Origin: Boesenbergia rotunda
Taxonomy: Eukaryota > Streptophyta > Magnoliopsida > Zingiberales > Zingiberaceae
NCBI GenBank assembly: GCA_024364735.1
Contig: JAGFNQ010002597.1
Span: forward strand, 341,996-405,995
Length of the DNA stretch: 64,000 bases
Direction: 5' to 3'
Each line of letters starts with the position of its first letter. Position 1 is the first letter of the stretch. A program made the position numbers and the translations under genes. A model generated the notes under the pieces. It saw only the letters and a program-made list of their open reading frames with translations, did not search any database and was not told the origin of the DNA. Below, in pieces: positions 45,769-57,951 of the stretch.

Positions 45769-47598
45769 GGACTAATAAATTGAAGAATATTTTTCAAAAC
45801 TGTTTACAAAATTCTTAGAATATTTTTCTAAAAATATATTTTCAAAATAGTGCTTTAACATAATGATGTTTTTATGAATTGCATGTTTGTTTGATTGCAA
45901 ATATATTATATATCTTCAAAAATTATATCTTTTTAAAAAATTGTTTGACTCACACAATTAGACACAAGCCTCCTAGGACAACACTAAAGTCCCCTAAGGC
46001 ATTAGATAGAATCAAACGGTACAGGGGAAGTGGTTTATTCCTTTAATTTTCTTTCAAAAATGTGCTTGAAAAATCACTGTCTTTTAAAATGGTTTTCGAA
46101 AACTGTGCTTTAAATACTGTTACTTATGTTTTTCAAAAACTATGTCTGACAAATTACCTTCATTTCAAAATATATTTTGAAATTTCAAAATACATACTAA
46201 AATTGTGCCTATGTCTCATTTGATTTTGATAAACCCAAAAGACACAGAGGAAGGCCCACTTCATGATCTACAAGGACTCCTAGGATGTGTCAAATATAGG
46301 GGGAGTCTAAATCAAAGAAGATTTTCTGACAAATTTTTTTGGCAATTATTTGTTTTGAATTATTAAATAATTCTTGTGGTCTGAACCAAACCCTGAGAAC
46401 TCAGAGGAAGAGTACTTGTGGTCAACAAGCTTCCTAGGACTAGGTCAAGTTTAGGGGGAGGTCAAATTAAAAGAGTTTTTAAAAATTTCAAAATATATTT
46501 TCGTGCACTATATTTTGAAATCTTGTTGAAAGAATAAGTTGCCTCTCAAAATACTTTTATATTACTTTTCAAAATTTATTGTGGCTTATAAAATTGTTTT
46601 GAAATACTTTTTGAATAATATTTACTTGGGTTTGGAGAATTTCCAGGACACTTAGGGAAATGTCCTTGTAGTTAACAAGGTTTTCTAGGATTGTGTCAGA
46701 CTGGAAAAGAAACCAAGTCAAGTAAAATATTATGCTTTAAAATAATATTTTTGTAAGTACTTTCAAAATATATGTCAAGTAACTTTTTCAAAAATATATG
46801 ATATTTTTCAAAAGTACTTATGTTTTTCAAAAATGCATGATATTTTTCATAAGTACTAATATTTTTTAAAAATGCATAATATTTCTAAAAAAAGTACTTA
46901 TATTTTTCAAAAATACATAATATCTTTCAAAGTGACTTACATTTTTCAAAGATACAGATATTTTAAAAGTACTTGCATCTTTCAAAAAGCTCAATATCTT
47001 TTAAAAGTACTTGCATCTTTCAAAAAAAAAACTCAATATCTTTTAAAAGTACTTGCATTCTCTTTTAAAGTACAAGGTTTTGTACAATATTTTTCAAAGT
47101 AATATTTTAAAATGAATAATCTTCTAAGGAAAAATCATTTAAGTATGCAATTCCTTTTGAAAATCTTTCTCAATAGAAAATTTTTTCAAAAATAATATTT
47201 TTTAAGTGAAAATTTTTTAAAAATACAAAATATTTTTTATGCACAAGAGTTTTCAAGGTGTAATTTTCTAGTGCAATTGTTCTTGTTAAACTAGCTCTCT
47301 GCTATGATTTCAAAAGTTATACTAAGTACTTTCAAAAGAAAATCTTTTATTGTTGGTGCAAGTGTTTTGGTCGTTTTTTTGATGTATGACAAAGGGGGAG
47401 AGTGAGAGCTCAAGTTAGAAAATTTTTGTTTTTTTCCAAAGGACCAATGAAAATCAAAAGTTCTTTTTCAAAAAGGGGAGAGTGAGCTTATCTTAGAAAT
47501 GTTTTTCTCCAAAACATCAAAATGTATTCTCAAAACTTAGATTATTTTTTAAGGTTTAGCCCTTTTAACCAATCTAACTTAAGATATTGTCAAACATC
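45769..47598 (+). other. Element C: noncoding 3' internal region
   Basis: It matches D from about 54390 onward, but the conserved hairpin block and AT array of D are missing. 46780-47100 holds about 24-bp T-rich repeats ('AAGTACTTATATTTTTCAAA'). No gene. Confidence 0.7.
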
Positions 47599-47610
47599 AA
47601 AAAGGGGGAG
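47599..47610 (+). other. Polypurine tract of element C
   Basis: AAAAAGGGGGAG two bases before the 3' LTR. Confidence 0.9.
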
Positions 47611-47612
47611 AT

Positions 47613-49187
47613 TGTTGGTACAAGTTGCATCAGTGATGTCCTCCTCTAAATGTTTCAATGTTTGACAATATACTTAAATCAGTGATATATTGAACAAGGG
47701 AAGGGTGAGTGAAGAAAACTGGACCAAAGTAAACCAAAGTCCAAGTAAACCTAGGCAATAAGTCCTAGTTCGAAGAATTGGGCACTAAGTCCTGATCATG
47801 GATTGGGCACAAGTCCTGGCCGAGGGTTGGACACCTAAGACCTGACCGAGGGTTGGGCACGAAGACCTGGTTCGAGGAATTGGGCACTAAGTCCGGGCCA
47901 AAGGTTGGGCACCGATGACCTGGTTCGAGGAATTAGGCACGAAGACCTGGCCGAGGGTTGGGCACCGAAGTCCTGGACTTAGGGTTTGGGCACGAAGTCT
48001 TGGTTCGAGGGATTGAGCAACTTAGCTGAGCGATGACTAAGGACAGAAGTAGAGACGGGTCGGTATTCGGACGTCTCGAGATCCAAGAGTATTGAAGGGA
48101 AAGCAAAAGACCACCCGAATGAACGGGGTGGCAACCGTCTCCTAAGAGGAGTAGGTGAAAGTCGCATTCCCAGGGGTGGGAACTTGCGTCGGTTCGACCT
48201 AGGGTTTCGCGGAAATCCGAAGTCATAAACAAGTCCTTAAGGTTAAGAATGTGTGTATATTTGCTTTGTATTTGTGTATCTTGTAGGTACTTAGTGTGGA
48301 AGGCAAAGCAGGCAAACAACACACAGTGGGGCTGAACCCAGCCAGCTAGGCGTCCCCATTGAAGGGGGCGCCTCAATCAAAGAAGAATAAAAAACCCTTT
48401 CATCCAGGCGCCCCCATCAACTAGGGCGCCCCCATTAAAAGGAGGCAAACCGGTCTTCATTTAGGCACCCCCATCATTACAGGCGCCCTGGTTTAAAACT
48501 GTATTTGCTGCTGCGAGTTCGAAGCAGAGATAAGCTTTGACTGTGTTCATTCAAGCGCCTGGGAGGTCCAGCGCACCCTGGTCAGAAGCCTTATCATCTG
48601 CGACGAGTTCGGCGCGGAGATAAGCTTTGACCAAGCCCTTTGGGGCGCCCCGGTGATCACAGGCGCCCCGATGAAGCCTATAAAAGGGGCTTCGATCCCT
48701 CAGCTCCAGACAAAACTTCCAAGATCCATTCTGAGTTTTCTGACTGACGACAAAGAGCTAAAGACAAGGCTCTACGACAAGGAGGCTCCAAGAGGGAGTG
48801 CGCGGCACTTTGGAGGTCCAGATCGGCCGAGTCTTCGACCATTTTGTTTTGGTTTGCTTTTATTATTCTGCACTGAATTTCCTATATCTTTTATTGTAAT
48901 TATTGCACTGTAAGACGGGTTTCTCCGCCTCCGGAAAGTACAGAAAGGAGATCAATAGTGGACTGGCATTCCCGTGCTTAGGCCTTGGATGTACTGTCCC
49001 TGAGGGTTGGGAACCAAGTAAATCCAGTGTGCAATCTGTCTTCTGTTTTGTGTCGTTCTTTACTTTACTATTTAATATTCCGCTGCTACTAACACCCTAT
49101 TTAAGTACGAACCGAAAAGCTTACGATTTACCACGAAGATTTTTAAAGGTCGATATTCTCCCCCCTATCGACGGCACCGGTCCTACA
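47613..49187 (+). mobile_element. 3' LTR of element C
   Basis: It matches the 5' LTR closely. TATAAAA at 48679. The poly-C tract near 49160 is shortened to six C. The LTR ends GTCCTACA. Confidence 0.93.
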
Positions 49188-49689
49188 GTCCTGGCTAAGG
49201 GCTGGGCACCGAAGACCTGACCGAGGGTTGGGCAAGTAGTCCTGGTCGCGAAGTGGGCACAAAGACTTGATCTGGAGGATTGGGCAAAATCCAACAGGAG
49301 GAGCAGGTTGGCAAACAGGTAAACTCTCCTGAGAGGAGTAGGTGAGGACGTGGTCCCCGTAGGAGGGAACAATAGGCGTCGGTTCGCCCTAGGGTTCCAT
49401 TTAGGAAGCCCAAAGTCAGAACCAAGACAGCTCAGGCTATAAAACATGGTTAATTCTATATTGTTTATATGTTATTTGTGTTTTGGAACCAACCCTGGTT
49501 GCAGGAACGAAGGGATGAAGGTTTCTGCTACCAAGCGCCTCAATGGAGTGAGGCGCCCTGCTTGGCTAGCCGCCTGTGTTGAGACAGGCGCCCCAGACAA
49601 AGGGCAGTTCCAGAACAACTCAAAGCAAAGACTCAAGACTGCAACAGAGGCACCTGTGTTAACTCAGGTGCACCATTTGAAGGGATAAG

Positions 49690-51418
49690 TCTTGGTGCAA
49701 GTTGCATCAATGATATTCTCCTTTAAGTGTTTTAATGTTTGACAATACACTTAAGTCAGTGATACAATTAACAGACAAAGGGGAGCAAAGGAGGAGTAAC
49801 CAAAGTGGAAGAAAAGTCCTAGTTAACCTAGGCACTAAGACCTGGTGAATGAAGCTGGACACTAAGTCCTGGCGAAGGGCTGCTAGGTATCGAAACCCTA
49901 AGACCGAGCGAAGGGCTGCTAGGCACCTAGCGAAGGGTTGCTAGGAGTTGAAGACCTGGCGAAGGACTGCTAGGCACCTAGCGAAGGGCTGCTAGGAATT
50001 AAAGACCTAGCGAAGGGTTGCTAGGCACCTGGCGAAGGGCTGCTAGGAGTCGAAGACCTGGTGAAGGATTGCTAGGCACCAGGCGAAGGACCACTTGGTA
50101 ACGAAGACCTAGCGAAGGGCTGCTAGGCACCTGGCGAAGGACTGCTAGGGAATGAAGTTTTGGCCCAAGGGACTGGGCAACTTAGCTGAGCGATGACTAA
50201 GGACAGGAGTAGAGACGGGTCAGGGTTTGAGCGTCTCGAGGTCTGGAAGAATCGGAAGCTAAGCAAAAGTCCACCCGAAGGACTGGGTGGCAATCGTCTC
50301 CTGAAAAGAGTAGGTGAAAGGCGAGTTCTCGGGGATGGGAACTTGTGCCGGTTCGACCTAGGATTTCGTGGAGATCCGATGTCCGAACCAAGTACTTAAG
50401 GCTAATATTACATGTATATATGCTTTGTGTTTGTATATCTTGCAGATACCAAGATTGGAAGACAAAGCAAGCAAAAAAACTGGGTTGCAGTCTATGAAGC
50501 AGGGCACCCCCAGTGTTGGGGTAGCCCCCATGCATCCAGGGCACCCCCAACAGTGGGGGCGCCCCCAGACATAGCCATAAACTGGGTTTTGGTGAAGCAG
50601 GCAGAACAGGTGTCAAGCGGGGCGCCCGAAGCGTCCGGGGCGCCCAGAGCGTCCGGGGCGCCCAGAGCGTCCGGGGCGCCCAGAGCGTCCGGGGCGCCCA
50701 GAGCGTCCGGGGCGCCCAGAGCGTCCGGGGCGCCCGGGTTCAAAGCTGTTTTTGCAGTTTCGAGTCCGAAACTCAGATAAGCCCTCATGAGGGCGCCCGG
50801 GAGGTCTAGGGCGCCCTGGTCAAATGTTTTATCAGCTGCGGCGAGTTAGACGCGGGGATAAAGTTTGACCAGGTTTATCGGGGCGCCCCCAACGTCCAGG
50901 GCGCCCATAGGAAGCCTATAAAAGGGGCTTCGACCCCTCTGCTTTAACAACAACTGCCAAGTACCATTCTGATCACTCTGACCGACGACAACGCGCTAAA
51001 GACGAGGCTCTACGACCGGGAGGCTCCAGGAGGAAGTGCGCGGCACTTCGGAGATCCAGATTGGCCTAGCTTCAAACTTGTTCTGTTCGGTTCGCTTTAA
51101 TTATACTGCAGTTAATTTTCTATATTTGTGATTGCAATTATTGTACTGTAAGACGGGTTTCTCCGCCTCCAGAAATTCCGAAAAGGAGACCAATAGTGGA
51201 CTCACACCGAGTACATAGGCCTTGGACGTACTGACCCTGGGGGGTCGGGAACCAAGTAAATAATTCCCGCGTGTAAACTATCTTTTGTTTTGTTCGTTCG
51301 TTCTATTGCTTTTCCGCTGCTACTAACTCTGTGTCCAGAATGAACGATAGTATTACGAAAGTTTTACGAAGGTTTTTCACGGTCGATATTCACCCCCCCC
51401 CCTCTAACCGGTCCTACA
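49690..51418 (+). mobile_element. 5' LTR of element D
   Basis: Tandem 'GCGAAGGGCTGCTAGG' units at 49870-50150. An 18-bp minisatellite with seven GGCGCC copies at 50621-50734. TATAAAA at 50917. Poly-C near 51393. Ends GTCCTACA. Confidence 0.92.
50621..50734. repeat. 18-bp GGCGCC minisatellite, six units, 5' LTR of D
   Basis: Seven GGCGCC copies exactly 18 bp apart (50621, 50639, 50657, 50675, 50693, 50711, 50729), with units GGCGCCCAGAGCGTCCGG. The 3' LTR has only two copies, that is one unit (57239, 57257). Confidence 0.95.
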
Positions 51419-51420
51419 AT

Positions 51421-51432
51421 TGGTATCAGAGC
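51421..51432 (+). other. Primer-binding site of element D
   Basis: TGGTATCAGAGC two bases after the LTR end. Confidence 0.93.
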
Positions 51433-51526
51433 CGAGCCGCTCTTCACCGGACTAACCACCGACGGAGCAACGACGCCAGGAGTTGAGGGGGAGCCCAGGG
51501 GTGAATCAGGTACTTTTAATTTTAAA

Positions 51527-52521
51527 ATGTCCATTTTTAAATTCCATATTATCTGTTTCACATGCAAGGAGAGAGGGCACTATAAAAATCAGTACCCTAC
51601 TCGTAAGACTCGATCTTCATCACCGGTGGCGAAGGGGGCACCAGCGCCAGGAGTCCGAAGAGATAAAAGCCACATCAGATGTTTTAAATGCGAGAAGTAT
51701 GGACACTACAAAAATAAGTGTCCGGCCAAGGTACGTAAGATTTATGTTCCGAAAATTTCCAATCTTCTGCACTTTCGTATGTAAATTGTTTAGATAATGT
51801 TACTGAAAAATTGAACTGTGTAAGTAGTCAAATCAATATTCTGAATGATCAATTAGAAAGTGTAAATAATGTTAAAATATCAGAAATTAACTGTTTAATT
51901 TTTAATATTAATTCAAAAATTACTAAAATTAAGTCTAAAATTAGATCTGGTGATACTACTGGTACTCCTGAAATTAAATCAGATAATGTTAAAATTCTTG
52001 ATGATAATTCCAAAATTAGTCTTAATTTTAACTCTGATAATTCTGAATTAAAATATGAAAATCTCTTAGATAATTTTGAATTCAAATTTGAAAACCCATT
52101 GTACAAACCTGAACTCAAATTTGAAAATCCTTTAGATAGTTATGAATTTACAATTGAAAATTCTAAGGATAATAAGGATAATTCTAATGATAATTCTAAG
52201 GATAATTCTGAGGATAATATGGATAATTCTGAGTATCATAAGAATAATTCTGAGGATAATAAGGATAATTCTGAAGATAGTGGAGATGATATCTCTCTAG
52301 ATAATAATTTAATTATTCCCTTAGATAATCCTGAAAAATTAACTACTGGTCCACTTTACTCCACCTACATTGAGGATCTTGAAAGATCTAATGTTGAGGA
52401 GGACATGGAACTATCCAAGATAAAGGTCATAATCAATAAAAATTACAAAAATTTAAATAAATCAAAATTATTAGAAAAACTTGAAAAAAAGATAAAGATG
52501 AAGAAGAAATTCTCGAAATAA
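51527..52521 (+). pseudogene. Two-zinc-knuckle Gag-like ORF of element D, one frameshift
   Basis: It is the homologue of the C ORF. The first frame (51527-51784) holds both knuckles: CFTCKERGHYKNQY, in which the last Cys is Tyr and so knuckle 1 is damaged, and CFKCEKYGHYKNKC. A one-base shift just before 51784 moves the reading to the frame of 51811-52521. That part carries a coiled coil (SSQINILNDQLESVN), Lys/Glu-Asn repeats and the YSTYIEDLERS end. The NSEDNKDNSEDS stretch is an expanded microsatellite-like part. Unlike C, it cannot yield a full product. Confidence 0.78.
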
Positions 52522-52526
52522 TGAAA

Positions 52527-53660
52527 ATGATAAATTTAAACCCATAATTATTAATTAATCATTAAATCTTTAAATTCAAATTAATTAAATCTTAATTATT
52601 CAAATTCGAATTAATTAAATTTTAAATTCAAATTAATTAAATTATTCAAATTCAAATTAATTAAATTATTTCAATTCTAATTAATTAAATCTTAATTATA
52701 CAAATTCAAATTAATTAAATCATAATTATTCAAATTCAAATTAATTAAATTTTAAATTCAAATTAATTAAATCTTAATTATTCAAATTCAAATTAATCAA
52801 ATTATTTAAATTCAAATTAATTAAATCTTAATTATTCAAATTTAAATTAATAAAATTATTTAAATGCAAATTAATTAAATCTTAATTATTCAAATTCAAA
52901 TTAATTAAATTATTTTAAATTCAAATTAACTAAATCTTAATTATTCAAATTCAAATTAATTAAATTATTTAAATTCAAATTAACTAAATCTTAATTATTC
53001 AAATTCAAATTAATTAAATTATTTAAATTCAAATTAATTAAATCTTAATTATTCAAATTCAAATTAATTAAATTATTTAAATTCAAATTAATTAAATCTT
53101 AATTATTCAAATTCAAATTAATTAAATTTTATATTCAAATTAATTAAATCTTAATTATTCAAATTCAATTTAATTAAATTATTTATATTCAAATAAATTA
53201 AATCTTAATTATTCAAATTCAAATTAATTAAATTATTTAAATTCAAATTAATTAAATCTTAATTATTCAAATTCGAATTAATTATATTTTAAATTTAAAT
53301 TAATAAAATCTTAATTATTCAAATTCAAATTAATTAAATTTTAAATTCAAATTAATTAAATCTTAATTATTCAAATTCAAATTTATTAAATCTAAATTAA
53401 ATTCAAATTAAACCCTAATTAAATTAAATTCTAATTAAATCCAAATTTAATTTAATTTAAATTCAAGTTAACTTTAAATTAAATTCGAATTAAATTAAAT
53501 GCAAATTCAAAATAAAATTCAAATTAAATTAAATTCAAATTCCAATTAAATTAGATTCAATTTAATTCCTAATCAATTCAAACTTAAATTAATTCAACAT
53601 CAATTAATTCAAACTTAAATTAATTCAACATCAATTAATTCTTAATTAACCTGAATCCAA
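52527..53660. repeat. AT-rich tandem array, about 54-bp units, in element D
   Basis: Over 1.1 kb of AAATTCAAATTAATTAAATC / TTAATTATTCAAATTCAAAT units with small deletions, decaying after 53390. It is absent from C. A loose similarity to the Asn-codon repeats just upstream suggests local expansion (inference). Confidence 0.9.
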
Positions 53661-53927
53661 CTAAAATCTTAAAATAACTTAAACTTAAACTAAAATAAAA
53701 TTTTACCCAAACTGTAACAATTAAAATTAATAACATTAAATATGTCAAAGTGGGTTGGCATATTCGCAGGTTCATACGACATGTATCAAATCGGGAATTT
53801 GATACATTTTTAGAAACTTAAATAAAATGATTTGAATTGTTTGACTCATGCATAATTGTCATGTCATGCATTTGCTACTTCTCTTAAATATATGACATGT
53901 CATTCATATTTAAATTATATGCATATA

Positions 53928-54406
53928 TTAGAACGGCTATAGGAAAAAGAATAATTGAAACTTGATCAACCTAGTATTGGGTGGTGGTGAGATGATAGTG
54001 CGTTAGGGAAGCCTCTTCTAATAAGGTCAAGTATACACTACTTGGTCTCTTTAGATTGGTGAAACTAGCCGAAGCTACCGATCCAAGACCCAAACTAGTT
54101 AGACCAGAATTTTTCAAAAAGTAATTTTGAAAATGAAATTTCATTAAATGGCTTTGTCAAGGAAAGGGTTCATGATCCAATAAGGCTACGGCCAAAGAAG
54201 GCCTAGTGTCTCGCCAAGACCTGGAAGCCAATTTTTGAAATTCAAATTCAAGTTACTTCTTGTCAAATTCAAATCTAACACAAGCTTCAATTAAATCTTA
54301 GAATTAAAAATAAATTTAAAAAATGATTCAAGCATCTCACAATACACCTATAAGGCAACCATGCTTGTTGTATTGATACATCTAAAATGGGTGAGATGTT
54401 AAGGAC
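53928..54406 (+). other. Conserved noncoding block in element D
   Basis: It is shared with H, G and E. The hairpin at 54028-54044 keeps only its lower 6-bp stem (CAAGTA/TACTTG). Confidence 0.75.
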
Positions 54407-56271
54407 TAATGAATTAAAAAGTATTTTTCAAAATTGTTTTTCAAAAATATTAGAATATTTTCCTAAAAATATATTTTCAAAATAGTGCTTCAACATAATA
54501 ATGTTTTTATGAAATTCATGCTTGTCTGATTGAATATACATATTATATGTTTTCAAAAATTATATCTTTTCAAAATTGTCTGACTCACTCAATTAGACAC
54601 AAGCCTCTTAGGACAACACTAAAGTTCCTTAAGGCACTTAGTTAGAGTCAAACAGTGTTGGATGCAGGGGGAGTGTTTTGGTCTTTTTATTAAAAATATT
54701 TTTCGAAAACTGCACCTTAATTTCCATCACACATGTTTTCAAAATCATCTTCTTTCCAAATTGTGGCTTCAAAATTTATCTACTTGAAAATTATCGCTCA
54801 TTTGATTTTGATAAACCTTAAAGACACAGAGAAAGGCCCACTTCATGATCTAAAAAGGACTCCTATGACGTGTCAATTTTAGGGGGAGTCTGAGTCAACA
54901 TTCTGACAAGTTTTAAATTATTTATTTTTGAAAATTATTAGATTATTCTTTTGATTTGAATCAAACCTTAAGACTCAGAGGAAGAGTACTTGTGGTCAAC
55001 AAGCTTCCCAGGACTGAGTCAAGTTTAGGGGGAGGTCACATTAAAAGAATTATTCAATAACATGTTTTCTTGAACAATATCTTCAAAATCTTGCTAAAAA
55101 CATAAGTATTCTTTCGAAATACTAACATTTTTTTAAAATTCTAGTATTTTCTAAAAGTCATCTGGTTTTGAACAATTTGAAAAAATATTTATCTTGAGTT
55201 TGGAAAATCTTCAAGGACACTTAGGAAAATGTCCTTGTAGTCAACAAGGTTTCCTATGATTATGTCAGACTAGAAGATAAACCAAGTCAAGTATTATGAC
55301 TTCAAAAATTCATACGTTTTTCAAAATTAACTTACATCCTACTATTCTGTGACTTATGAAACTATTTTTGAAATAATATTTACTCAGGTTGGAAAATTTT
55401 CAGGTCACTTAGGAAATGTCCTTGTAGTCAACAAGAATTCCTAGGATGGTGTCAGACTGAAAAAAAAACCAAGTAAAGTAAAATATTATGTTTGCAAAAG
55501 TACTTAATACAATACATTTTTCAAAAGTACTTAGGGGGTGTTTGGTTTGCAATTTCCAGTATGTTTTCCATTTTCATTTTTTGTAGAAAATATGATTTTC
55601 TGGAAAACACGTTTGGTTTGCATTTTCTAGCTTTGTTTTCCAGAAAAAAACATAGTGTTTTCTGGAAAACTGGAGAATGAAAAAAAAGTCATTTTCCAGA
55701 AAACTAGAAAATGCGGTTTTCTGAAAAATGAAAATGGAAAATGACACAAACCAAACGCCCCCTTAATTTTTCAAAAATTACTTAGATGTTTAAGAGTTTC
55801 ATATTTTTCAAAAAAATAGTTAGTACTTGCAAAATATGCATAATATTTATATTTTCCAAAATAGCATTCTTTCTAAAGTTATGCATTTTCCAAAAGTACT
55901 TATAGTTTTCAAAAATTACAAAAGTACTTGCATTTTTTTTCTTCTCAAAGTACTTTTCAAAGCACATAGCATCTTTTTCAAAATATACATTTGTCAAAAT
56001 TTGCAATATACCATTCAAAGTACAATGCTTTCAAAAAAAATTTTGCACTAAGTATTTTCAAAAAGAACCAAAGGTTTTCATTGTTGGTGCAAGTATTTTC
56101 TTATTTTTTTTATGTATGACAAAGGGGGAGAGGTGTGCTTAAGTTAGAAAAATTTTCTCCCAAAGATCAAAAATATAGTTTCAAAACATATATCATTTTT
56201 TTCTTTTTTTTATCCCAATGATAGTGAGTTAGCCCCTTCAACCAATCTAACTTAAGTTATTGTTAAACATC
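54407..56271 (+). other. Element D: 3' noncoding region
   Basis: It parallels C (45770-47598) with T-rich repeats and 'GGGGGAG' runs. There is no gene. It holds the MITE at 55534-55762. Confidence 0.7.
55534..55762. mobile_element. Tourist-like MITE (PIF/Harbinger type), target duplication TTA
   Basis: It starts GGGGGTGTTTGGTTTGC and ends AAACCAAACGCCCCC, with TTA on both sides (55531-55533 and 55763-55765), 229 bp. Terminal inverted repeats and a largely fold-back interior rich in 'TTTTCCAGAAAA'. A 3-bp TTA duplication fits PIF/Harbinger. It is non-autonomous with no ORF. Confidence 0.9.
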
Positions 56272-56283
56272 AAAAAGAGGGAG
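56272..56283 (+). other. Polypurine tract of element D
   Basis: AAAAAGAGGGAG, with one A in the G run, two bases before the LTR at 56286. Confidence 0.85.
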
Positions 56284-56285
56284 AT

Positions 56286-57951
56286 TGTTGGTGCAAGTTG
56301 CATCAATGATATTCTCCATTAAGTGTTTTAATGTTTGACAATACACTTAAGCCAGTGATACAATTAACAGACAAAGGGGAGCAAAGGAGGAGTAACCAAA
56401 GTGGAAGAAAAGACCTAGTTAACCTAGGCACTAAGACCTGGTGAATGAAGCTGGGCACTAAGTCCTGGCGAAGGGCTGCTAGGCACCTAGCGAAGGGCTG
56501 CTAGGTATCGAAACCCTAAGACCTGACGAAGGGCCGTTGGGCACCTAGCGAAGGGCTGCTAGGAGTTGAAGACCTAGCGAAGGACTGCTAGGCACCTAGC
56601 AAAGGGCTGTTAGGAATTAAAGACCTAGCGAAGGGTTGCTTGGCACCTGGCGAAGGGCTGCTAGGAGTCGAAGACCTAGCGAAGGATTGCTAGGCACCAG
56701 GCGAAGGACCGCTTGGTATCGAAGACCTAGCGAAGGGCTGCTAGGCACCAGGCGAAGGACTGCTAGGGAATGAAGTCTTGGCCCAAGAGACTGGGCAAAT
56801 TAGCTGAGCGATGACTAAGGACAGGAGTAGAGACGGGTCAGGGTTTGAGCGTCTCGAGGTCTGGAAGAATCGGAAGCTAAGCAAAAGTCCACCTGAAGGA
56901 CTGGGTGGCAATCGTCTCCTGAAAGGAGTAGGTGAAAGGCGAGTTCTCGGGGATGGGAACTTGTGTCGGTTCGACCTAGGGTTTCGTGGAGATCCGAAGT
57001 CCGAACCAAGTCCTTAAGGCTAATATTACATGTATATATGCTTTGTGTTTGTATATCTTGCAAGTACCAAGATTGGAAGACAAAGCAAGCAAAAAAACTG
57101 GGTTGCAGTCTATGAAGCAGGGCGCCCCCAGTGTTGGGGGCGCCCCCATGCATCCAAGGCGCCCCCAACAGTGGGGGCGCCGCCAGACAAAGCCATAAAC
57201 TGGGTTTTGGTGAAGCAGGCAGAACAGGTGTCAAGCGGGGCGCCCGGAGCGTCCGGGGCGCCCGGGTTCAAAGCAGTTTCTGCAGTTTCGAGTCCGAAAC
57301 TCAGATAAGCCCTCATGAGGGCGCCCGGGAGGTCTGGGGTGCCCTGGTCAAATGTTTTATCAGCTGCGGCGAGGTAGATGCGGGGATAAAGTTTGACCGG
57401 GTTTATCGGGGCGCCCCCAACGTCTAGGGCGCCCGTAGGAAGCATATAAAAGGGGCTTCGACCCCTCTGCTTCAACAACAACTGCCAAGTACCATTCTGA
57501 TCACTCTGACCGACGACAACGCGCTAAAGACGAGGCTCTACGATCGGGAGGCTCCAGGAGGATGTGCGTGGCACTTCGGGGATCCAGATTGGCCGAGCTT
57601 CAAACTTGTTCTGTTCTGTTCGCTTTAATTATACTGCTGTTAATTTTCAATATTTGTGATTGCAATTATTGTACTGTAAGACGGGTTTCTCCGCCTCCGA
57701 AAATTCCGGAAAGGAGACCAATAATGGACTCATGCCGAGTACATAGGCCTTGGACGTACTGACCCTGGGGGGTCGGGAACCAAGTAAAAAAATCCCGCGT
57801 GTAAACTATCTTTTGTTTTGTTCGTTCGTTCTATTGCTTTTCCGCTGCTACTAACTCTGTGTCCAGAACGAACGATAGCATTACGAAAGTTTTACGAAGA
57901 TTTTTCACGGTCGATGTTCACCCCCCCTCTATCGACGACACTGGTCCTACA
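56286..57951 (+). mobile_element. 3' LTR of element D
   Basis: TGTTGGTGC...GTCCTACA. GGCGCC pairs at 57122/57140 (18 bp) and 57239/57257 (18 bp). TATAAAA at 57445. One minisatellite unit against six in the 5' LTR. Confidence 0.93.

Larger units (their letters stand above)
43062..49187 (+). mobile_element. Element C: complete non-autonomous copia element, target duplication GTCCT
   Basis: GTCCT flanks it at 43057-43061 and 49188-49192. Full length 6126 bp: LTR 1582 bp, internal 2969 bp, LTR 1575 bp. The two LTRs look nearly identical by eye (for example 43481-43700 against 48031-48250), so insertion is recent. The internal region holds one intact 336-residue ORF and nothing else that codes. 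Confidence 0.95.
49690..57951 (+). mobile_element. Element D: complete non-autonomous copia element, target duplication ATAAG
   Basis: ATAAG flanks it at 49685-49689 and 57952-57956. Length 8262 bp: LTRs 1729 and 1666 bp, internal 4867 bp. The 5' end reads TCTTGGTGC, a mutated TGTTGGTGC. The internal region has a frameshifted relative of the C ORF, a long AT-rich array, the conserved hairpin block and a MITE, but no pol. Confidence 0.94.

Noticed and set aside
50412..50788. Frames with Ser-Gly-Ala-Pro repeats in the 5' LTR of D
   Set aside because: These come from the 18-bp minisatellite. The 3' LTR copy has one unit, and no protein family is visible.
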